A DNA stretch of 64,000 nt, from the NCBI GenBank assembly GCA_030323885.1, contig CM059199.1:77720781-77784780 (forward strand), given 5' to 3'. A program made the translations under genes and the position numbers. The notes beneath the pieces are model-generated. The model was not told the DNA's origin. It searched no databases and saw only the letters and a program-made list of their open reading frames with translations. How positions within the stretch are numbered: the first letter of the stretch is position 1; each line of letters starts with the position of its first letter. The DNA is from Branchipolynoe longqiensis (Eukaryota > Annelida > Polychaeta > Phyllodocida > Polynoidae). This document shows, piece by piece, positions 56,680-64,000 of the stretch.

Positions 56680-57080
56680 CCACCCTGCCATGACGTCACA
56701 GGGCGTTCATTAATCTGTCGCAGTCGCACATTCTGCAATCAGTGTCGGTATCTGGGCCGGGCGGGGAGGCCGGGGAGGCCAGGGACGGGGCCCGGGGGAG
56801 GCCGGGCTGCACCCTCCCTTAAGTAAACGCGTTTCTTTGGTCGCCCGTTTCAGTACTATTTACTCATTTTTAATCGATACGTTGCCATGGTAACCGAATG
56901 ACCCGCGTCCGTCCGCGCAGATGAAAACGGCAGATTTGGCGCGCATAGACCCGCTTCCTGTTCCACCTCGCGCGGAGGGTGTCGGGAAAAGGGGGGACAC
57001 GCCCCGCTCCACCCACCCCTAGCGGAGAACCAGCGAAATGAGCGGCAGGAGGCCGACATCCAAGATGGCGGCTCGGGCGG
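56680..57080. promoter_or_regulatory. CpG-rich patch with X-box, E2F-like and YY1-like sites
   Basis: GTTGCCATGGTAAC (56881-56894) is a palindromic X-box. TTTGGCGCGC near 56937 is E2F-like. CCAAGATGGCGGC ends at 57072 (YY1-like). The region is CpG-rich with C/G runs. It is the best promoter candidate in the window, but the downstream sequence is minisatellite and no exon is recognised. Confidence 0.4.
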
Positions 57081-57089
57081 GGTGGGGTG

Positions 57090-57705
57090 GGGGAACGAGG
57101 TAAACCCGGAGAGGGAAGGTCGGGTGTGAACAGGGTAAACCCTGGCAGAGAAGGTGGGGTTGGGATGGGTTAAACACAGACAGCAGGTAGGGTGGGGACA
57201 GGGTAAACCTGGACAGGGAAGGTCGAGCAGGAAGGGGGTAAAGGCAGACAGAAGGTAGAGCGGGGACAGGGTAAACCTGGACAGGGAAGGTTGGGCAGGA
57301 AGGGGGTAAATGCAGACAGTAGGTAGAGTGGGGACAGGGTAAACCTAGACAGGGAAGGTAGAGCGGGAATGGGGTAAACACAGACAGAAGGTAGAGTGGG
57401 AATGGGGTAAACGCAGACAGAAGGTAGAGCAGGGACAGGGTAAACCTGGACAGGGAAGGTCGAGCAGGAATGGGGCAAATTCAGACAGAAGGTAGAGCAG
57501 GGACAGGGTAAACTTGGACAGGGAAGGTCGAGCGGGAATTGGGTAAACACAGACAGAAGGTAGAGCGGGAATGGGGTAAACGCAGACAGAAGGTAGAACA
57601 GGAATGGGGTAAACACAGACAGCAGGTAGAGCGGGGACAGGGTAAACCTGGACAGGGAAGGTAGAGCGGGAATGGGGTAAATGCAGACAGAAGGTAGAGC
57701 AGGAC
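57090..57705. repeat. ~33-bp minisatellite, alternating units
   Basis: Two alternating unit types: GGGTAAACCTGGACAGGGAA and GGGTAAACGCAGACAGAAGG, separated by GGTAGAGCGGGAATG-type sequence, giving a ~66-bp double unit. Confidence 0.9.
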
Positions 57706-57784
57706 GAAGTGGCGGGCGCAGCCTCGTTTGGGAGCAATAAACTGAGTGATGATGTCATCCCAGTCTCGTTTTGAAGACGCGCCG

Positions 57785-58060
57785 TGCTCACTCAGACAGC
57801 CAATAGTTAGGTTGGTGGTGGTTGAGTTAGGTTGGCACGTTGCTCACTCAGACAGCCAATAGTGAGGTTGGTGGTGGTTTAGTTAGGTTGGCACGTTGCT
57901 CACTCAGACAGCGAATAGTGAGGTTGGTGCAGTTTTAGTTAGGTTGGCACGTTGTTCACTCAGACAGCCAATAGTTAGGTTGGTGGTGGTTTTGTTAGGC
58001 ATGCTGCTCACTCAGACAGCCAATAGTGAGGTTGGTGCAGGTTTAGTTGCTAGTTTTGTT
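57785..58060. repeat. ~57-bp repeat with a CCAAT per unit
   Basis: Five copies of CTCACTCAGACAGCCAATAG then GAGGTTGGTGGTGGTTTAGT, each with GCCAAT except one GCGAAT. Confidence 0.9.
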
Positions 58061-59030
58061 GTTTGTTTGTTTGTTGTTACTCAACACGCAAATTACAGCT
58101 AATTGTTTTGATTTCGTTCAGCTCGCTTTACTCTGGCACGTTTTGGTCGAAAAAAACCCAGCATTTTGTGTTAACCCCCCCCCCCCCCATGACCCCTTTC
58201 TACCACCCTCCCTCCTCTCCCTCCTCACCCGCTCACCCTCCCTACCCTCTCACCCTCCCTCTCTCCCCACACCATTCCCCACAGCACAAACACCCATACA
58301 TGTGTTGAAATACACGGACAGTGCTTTCCCTTTCGGGACGCATCCCACAGCCTGCTTTTAGGAAATCGGCGTCCAAGGGAAAATGTATGCGGCTTCAAAC
58401 AAACAGCATATACACACAAAATAAAATCACAGCAAAGGGCATCTTGCGAAATAGCACGGATGAACACATATAAGTGTTCACCATATATGTGTAGTATAAA
58501 GAATAATGTATTCATGCAAATATTATTGTGAAAGGCGCAATGATTGTATGTCTTGTGTTGGCTATGGCTGGAAGTGCATTGGTAGAGCAGCCTGGGTACC
58601 AGTTGTCTGGTGTGTGAAGTAGGTTAAGAGAACTGTTGGCTGCAGGCAACCACTGGTCCAAAGGTACAACTGACACTGGTCAACATCCGGTGGAGGAGAG
58701 AAGGACCGAGATGGTGCCACTGGGAGAGTGTTGCGTCTTATCGAGTATAACAATACTCATAATAATAAGTAATATTCCCTTCCGTATCTTTATACTCGCA
58801 TAATACATTATCGATCACATATACATAATTTATACATATATGTATAGAGTGTGACACGAGGGGGCGCCCGCCCGGCAATTACCCGACAACTGGTAGGGGG
58901 GGGGGGGTGCTCCACCAATGCGCACGAGGAAATATAGGATATACATGTTACCCACTTGCATTTATACTCGCATAATGCATTATACATCACATATATAATG
59001 ATGATGAATTTGAATCAAATCGGCAGACAA
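58061..59030. other. Unassigned stretch with C run and TATA-type motifs
   Basis: C run at 58178-58190, C/T-rich 58190-58290, and G run near 58898. TTTATACTCGCATAATACAT (58789) and TTTATACTCGCATAATGCAT (58961) are minus copies of the dispersed GAGTATAAA motif. Confidence 0.4.
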
Positions 59031-59034
59031 CATA

Positions 59035-59255
59035 ATGACTGAGAGTGTGAGGTGACTAGCAGATGACAAATGATTTTCAGTGCAGACGACATTTAGTCGG
59101 CGCAGATGACATTTAGACAATGCAGATGACATTTAGCCAACGCATACGACATTTAGTCGACGCAGATGACATTTAGCCGATGCAGACGACATTTAGTTAG
59201 TGCATACGACATTTAGTCGGCTCAGACGACATTTAGTCGGTGCAGACGACACGGG
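59035..59255. repeat. 20-bp array
   Basis: GCAGATGACATTTAGTCGAC-type units, about ten copies. Confidence 0.9.
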
Positions 59256-59454
59256 GGGAGGCGGGCGGGCGGGGCCGGGTAATGACGGCGTGTGGAAAGA
59301 TTGTTCCCTCTCCGGCAGACCGACTCAATTAGTATCAATCCACCCGAATCAACTTTTTACCAACCTCTATTTTAATCGAGAGATGTCTCGGCGGAAGTGG
59401 CTGTTTTATCGGAGCAATGCGCGCGCAGATCTATCTCACGAGTTGCGCAGGCGC

Positions 59455-59815
59455 GGGTTGTCTGTGTGTGGTGTGTGTGTGGTCTATGTATGTGTGTGGT
59501 GTATGTAGTGTGTATGTGGTGTGTGTATGTGTGTGGTAGTGTGTTTGATGTGTATGTGTGTGTATGTGTGTGGCGTGCGTGGTGTGTGTGGTGTGTGTAT
59601 GTGGTGTGTGTATGTGTGTGGTGTATGTAGTGTGTATGTGGTGTGTGTATGTGTGTGGTAGTGTTTGTGATGTGTATGTGTGGGGTGTGTGTATGTGTGT
59701 GGCATGGGTGTGTGGTGGGTGTGTGGTGGGTGTATGTGTGTGGTGTGGGTGTATGTGTGTGGTGTGTGTGATGTGTGTGTACAGATAGGTGGAGGGGTGT
59801 GTGTGTGTGTGCTCG
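59455..59815. repeat. GTGTGTATGTG low-complexity array
   Basis: GTGTGGTGTATGTAGTGTGTA and related units, including a ~110-bp internal duplicate (59480-59540 and 59600-59660). Confidence 0.88.
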
Positions 59816-59839
59816 GGTGGAGTGTAGGGATGGAGGAGA

Positions 59840-60245
59840 GCTGTCTGTCAGAAATGGCGGGAAATAACCAGTGGAGACTGCAGCAGACGACAGCGCGTAA
59901 ACTCAGCGCCAAATAGAGCTAACTCGTCTGGGCACCTGTTCCCGGCGTGTCCGAGTTGATCTCTGCTCACCGTCAGCTCCATCCGGTCACCGTGCCGACA
60001 CACAGGTGACACACAGGTGACACACAGGTGACACACAGACACACAGACAGACAACCACTGACTGTGACGGCAGTGTCCACGCACCGTGCCTACACTGGTC
60101 CCTACCTCCGGCGCACCACCCGTCTCCCCCGGCCGGAGTAACGTAGGGCAACACGCCCGGCTTACAGCCAATGAGGCTCGGGCACCAGGCTAAAATAACT
60201 TCCCTCTTGGACCTGATCCAGCGACTATTGTTGATTACATTTATA
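59840..60245. other. Unassigned CpG-containing stretch
   Basis: ATGGCGGGAAATAA at 59854 and CAGCGCCAAATAG near 59904 are E2F-like in opposite orientations. GTGACACACAG repeats lie at 60003-60040. No gene supported. Confidence 0.3.
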
Positions 60246-60249
60246 ATGG

Positions 60250-60570
60250 CTTCTTTGTTTGTTTTGTTTGTTGTTGTTTTACATCCTAGTTACATCTAAG
60301 GTCATACCAGGATGGGCACCGGCTCGTGACAGTGTGCACTTTATAATGCTGCCCCACTGGAAGACCAGGCTGCACCACCATGACCCGATATCTCACACAG
60401 TAAAATTATCCAGATACTGTGCTAACCAGTCCATGTCCTATCCTATTAATGCCGAGTGCCAGGCTCGGTAGCGACACGTATCAATTTGATAAGTCATTGG
60501 TTTGACTCCCAACCTTCTGCAAGGGGACCCTCCGCTCTACTGATTTGGCCAATGCGTCCAATTATATTTA
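60250..60570 (-). mobile_element. SINE family A copy
   Basis: TTGTTTTACATCCTAGTTAC and ACCACCATGACCCGATATC, then a truncated head (TTTGACTCCCAACC) on plus. Confidence 0.7.
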
Positions 60571-60589
60571 TAATGGTTTAACCACGAAT

Positions 60590-60910
60590 CCCCCACGTGA
60601 CGGGAAACGCCACCCTCGTGACTGCAAACGTCGTCCAAGTGACTGCAAACGTCATCCAAGTGACTGCAAACGTCACCCACGTGACTGCAAACGTCACCCA
60701 CGTGACTGCAAACGTCACCCACGTGACTGCAAACGTCACCCATGTGACTACAAACGTCATCCACGTGACTCCAAACGTCACCCATGTGACTCCAAACGTC
60801 ACCCATGTGACTCCAAACGTCACCCACGTGACTCCAAGCGTCACCCACGTGACTCCAAACGTCATCCACGTGACTCCAAACGTCACCCACGTGACTGCAA
60901 AAGTCACCTC
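60590..60910. repeat. 21-bp array with CACGTG in many units
   Basis: GTGACTGCAAACGTCACCCAC repeated about 15 times (left half GACTGC, right half GACTCC). Many units carry the E-box CACGTG; some have CATGTG or CAAGTG. Period 21 keeps frames open on both strands. Confidence 0.93.
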
Positions 60911-61074
60911 ACTCAAGGCGCCAGTTGCCCACTTCTTTTCCGTCAGCCAGAGCCGAGCTTACGATCTACAGTGAAACCTGGTTAGTCTGGACACCTGTGG
61001 GACTGAGCAGTTAGTGATCGGGTAGGTGGCTTCCCGTAAATGCTTCATGTAGAACGGACCATTTAACGCTGAGC

Positions 61075-61600
61075 CGAATTGGTCTTTTATATCGGGTTGA
61101 CTTTCATAGCGGGTTGACCTTTATATCGGGTTGACCTTTATATCGGATTGACCTTTATATCGGGTTGACCTTTATATCGGGTTGACCTTTATATCGGGTT
61201 GACCTTTATATCGGGTTGACCATTATATCGGGCTGACCTTTATATCGGGCTGACCGCAATGTCGGGTTGATCGTTTCATCATGTTGACCGTTATATCAGG
61301 TCGATCCGTATATCAGGGTAATCACAATACCGGGTTGACCACTCAATCGGGCTGACCGCTATATGTGGCTGATCACTATATAGGGGTGACCAGTATGCGG
61401 GCTGACCGCTATATGGGGGCAAACACTATATAGGGGTGGGTGACCTTTATATGGGGCTGACCGCTATATGGGGCTGATCGGTATATGGAGCTGACCGCTA
61501 TATGGGGCTGACCGCTATATGGGACTGATCGATATACGGGGCTGACCGCTATACGCGGTTGACCAGTACACGGGCGCGCTGTGTAGTGTGAGAAGCCGGT
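61075..61600. repeat. 17-bp array
   Basis: GACCTTTATATCGGGTT repeated at 17-bp spacing (for example 61150 and 61167), diverging to GACCGCTATATGGGGCT after 61380. Confidence 0.9.
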
Positions 61601-61734
61601 GCCGTGGGCGGGTTTTAGCCACACTGCTTGACTCACAGGGCGCTCCTTGAGGCGTTGTTGTGCAGTGTGACACTGAATGCTGTCTGCACACACTGCCCAC
61701 CAGCCCGTCACGGTCCACCCCCACCCCCAGGGGG

Positions 61735-61971
61735 CAGGCCCGCAGTACACAGCGGCACCACCAGAGGGCGGGCCGGCACTACAGAGCGGCACCACTAGGG
61801 GGCGGGCGACAGTACACAGCGGCACCACCAGAGGGCGGGCCGGCAGTACACAGCGGCACCACCAGAGGGCGGGTCGGCAGTACAGAGCAGCACCACCCGG
61901 GGGCGGGCGGCAGTACACAGCGGCACCACCAGGGGGCGGGCGGCAGTACACAGCGGCACCACCAGAGGGCG
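61735..61971. repeat. ~36-bp minisatellite, left part
   Basis: CAGTACACAGCGGCACCACC then AGAGGGCGGGCCGG, about seven copies. It resumes at 62442-62540 in the same orientation, so the palindromic element between is an insertion. Confidence 0.9.
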
Positions 61972-62441
61972 GGCCGGTGTGGTGGTTTCAGCGTGTTCCC
62001 GTGCTCAGACGTGTCCCGTTGCTTCTGCGCATGCGCGGTTTCGCATCAACTCGGATCACCCGAGACACTTATTGGCGCATGCGCACATCCTACAATGTCG
62101 GGTCGAATAATCGAATACGCTTCTCCGCGCTCGGGTGGAGAATTTTTTTTTTTTTAATAGCCGATAAAAAATACAGCAAAATAGGATTTAAAGTATTTTA
62201 TGATGGCCTAGTTTACCTATATTTCCATTTAATTAATCTAAGTTATTCTTTTTTGGCACACGGCACGTGTATTTGTCGACTCCACTCGCCGTGTTCTATT
62301 TGAAAATCTGACGACTGGGATGACCCGAGTCGCCCGGGTAGTGTTAATCGATTACGGCCATGTTTATTAGATTCTGACGCATGCGCAGAAGCGACGCACA
62401 CGTCTGAGCACGGGAACACGCTGAAACCACCACACCGGCAC
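61972..62441. mobile_element. Palindromic element with nested MITE N
   Basis: Outer inverted arms of about 65 bp: CCGGTGTGGTGGTTTCAGCG at left and CGCTGAAACCACCACACCGG at right, with CTGCGCATGCGC / GCGCATGCGCAG-type inner ends. MITE N copy 2 (62043-62357) fills the middle. Confidence 0.82.
62043..62357. mobile_element. MITE family N, copy 2
   Basis: ATCAACTCGGATCACCCGAG, GGCGCATGCGCACATCCTAC, AATACAGCAAAATAGGATTT and GTGTTAATCGATTACGG match 28625-29102. Its first ~18 bp are missing. Confidence 0.82.
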
Positions 62442-62545
62442 TACAGACCAGCACCACCAGGGGGCAGGCGGCAGTACAGAGCGGCACCACCAGGGGGCAG
62501 GCGGCAGTACAGAGCAGCACCACCAGGGGGCAGGTCGATAGGGGG
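62442..62545. repeat. ~36-bp minisatellite, right part
   Basis: Three more units (GGCAGTACAGAGCGGCACCA), same orientation as 61735-61971. Confidence 0.9.
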
Positions 62546-62574
62546 GCAGCATATATTGTCACTAGTATTATTGA

Positions 62575-62880
62575 TGTAAGTATGTATATACATGTATTTG
62601 TGTACGTATGTATACATGTATGTATGTATATTATATGTGTGTATGTATATATGTATGTATGTGTGTATGTGTATGCGTGTATGTATGCATATACAATGTA
62701 TGTGTGTGAGTATGTATGTATGTGTGTATGTATATATAATGTACGTATGTGTATGTATATATATGTATGTATATATATGTGTGTGTATGTATGTGTGCGT
62801 GTATGTATGTATATGTCTGTATATGTATGTATATATAATGCATGTATGTATATGTATGTACGTATACATGTATGTATCGG
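62575..62880. repeat. GTATGTATAT microsatellite
   Basis: TATGTATGTATATATGTGTG-type repeat. Confidence 0.9.
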
Positions 62881-63666
62881 GGAGGGGGTTTCAAGCCAGT
62901 GCTTACAATGGAGTTTGGCCTCCATTTGCGATGGAATAAGTTCATGAAATCAGGCTGCTGGTTATTTTAAATAATGTCTTTTAAACCCACAATTACAACC
63001 TTTGTCTTTGTTGTTTTGTAAAATTGAAAGGTTGTTTCACTTCTGACATATAAAGAGTAGGGAAGGCTGACAGGAGGTTATATAATGTGTGCAAACTGCC
63101 TCTCTCTCACTGTCTCAGTCTCTGTATATATAGTTGTTATGTATTTGGGTCACTCTCCTGAAAACTGGTCAGCATGAGATGGGATTTTAAAACATCAATA
63201 AAAACCTTCCTACTTAATTTTTTCCTTATACTTTTCATATTCATGTTCATATTTGATGAAAGAAATAAGGGAAATAAAATAAAACTGTGTGCAACTTTGG
63301 TCTTTTTAGTTATGAACTGTTTTTGTACCAAAAAAAACCATTTTACAGTAAGCCATTTGTAACATGACATATGGGACGTGGTTGAATCCTTATTAACATA
63401 TTGTATTGCATTGATATATCAAACAAAACAGTTCCCAAATCAAAGAGGAACTATTTATTAACATGTATGCATGCTTAAATTTAAAAAAAAAAAGATTTAA
63501 TGTCTTCAGAAATAACATTACAAATTTCCGTCACATGTGTAACTGTGGTGTCTGGATGCCACACAAATATTTACACTAATTATTCAGTGAATAAAGCATG
63601 GCTGGGAATTACTTTTTTTTTATCAATATAAGCACTAGATATTTCTGTATATTATGCCATGATTAA
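62881..63666. other. AT-rich unassigned stretch
   Basis: No ORF, RNA or repeat family recognised. The short frames here are not convincing. Confidence 0.45.
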
Positions 63667-64000
63667 NNNNNNNNNNNNNNNNNNNNNNNNNNNNNNNNNN
63701 NNNNNNNNNNNNNNNNNNNNNNNNNNNNNNNNNNNNNNNNNNNNNNNNNNNNNNNNNNNNNNNNNNNNNNNNNNNNNNNNNNNNNNNNNNNNNNNNNNNN
63801 NNNNNNNNNNNNNNNNNNNNNNNNNNNNNNNNNNNNNNNNNNNNNNNNNNNNNNNNNNNNNNNNNNNNNNNNNNNNNNNNNNNNNNNNNNNNNNNNNNNN
63901 NNNNNNNNNNNNNNNNNNNNNNNNNNNNNNNNNNNNNNNNNNNNNNNNNNNNNNNNNNNNNNNNNNNNNNNNNNNNNNNNNNNNNNNNNNNNNNNNNNNN
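63667..64000. other. Assembly gap
   Basis: Undetermined bases only. Confidence 1.

Overview
The window is animal nuclear DNA made almost entirely of repeats; I could not identify one convincing intact host protein-coding gene. A lophotrochozoan, most likely a mollusc, is suggested. The main clue is a SINE at 9567-9832 whose body and tail match a short interspersed element I know from many molluscan genomes (recognised from memory, not searched). Abundant tyrosine-recombinase (YR) retrotransposons and tRNA-derived SINEs fit the same picture. The last 334 bases (63667-64000) are an assembly gap.

1-9 kb: a 29-bp satellite, partly organised as an 87-bp (3 x 29) higher-order repeat, holds a nearly complete Ngaro-like YR retrotransposon (881-6595). 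Its order is A1, Gag, RT-RNase H, YR, B1-A2-B2, with split direct repeats. All three of its genes carry frameshifts. 9-20 kb: nested transposons. A minus-strand LINE (10336-11520 and 15300-16390) is split by an element with a Gag-like gene and a YR gene but no visible reverse transcriptase. That Gag is itself broken by a 5'-truncated LINE with a target-site duplication and by an inverted-repeat DNA element. Next comes a ~1.9 kb three-level palindrome (16883-18810) whose centre is a self-complementary simple repeat. 20-25 kb: a second, minus-strand Ngaro-like copy (20600-23664), internally deleted, inside a 68-bp satellite.

25-41 kb: AT-rich DNA with MITE families, SINE copies, a LINE tail bounded by a 55-bp direct duplication, homopolymer runs and simple repeats. 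41-62 kb: a run of short-period minisatellites (14, 17, 18, 20, 21, 22, 26, 42, 45, 52, 57 bp and others). Several carry a consensus transcription-factor site in each unit: TGACGTCA, CACGTG, CAGCTG or CCAAT. Between them lie CpG-rich patches with RFX-type X-boxes and YY1-like sites that could be promoters of genes outside the window. 62-63.7 kb: a nested palindromic MITE and unassigned AT-rich sequence.

The only genes with a clear role belong to mobile elements. In the Ngaro-like element, Gag would package the RNA, RT-RNase H would copy it, and YR would integrate the circular product by site-specific recombination. The B1/A2 junction and both preserved outer ends share an ATC or ATT core, as expected for YR insertion without a conventional target duplication. 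The frameshifts imply that neither copy is now autonomous.
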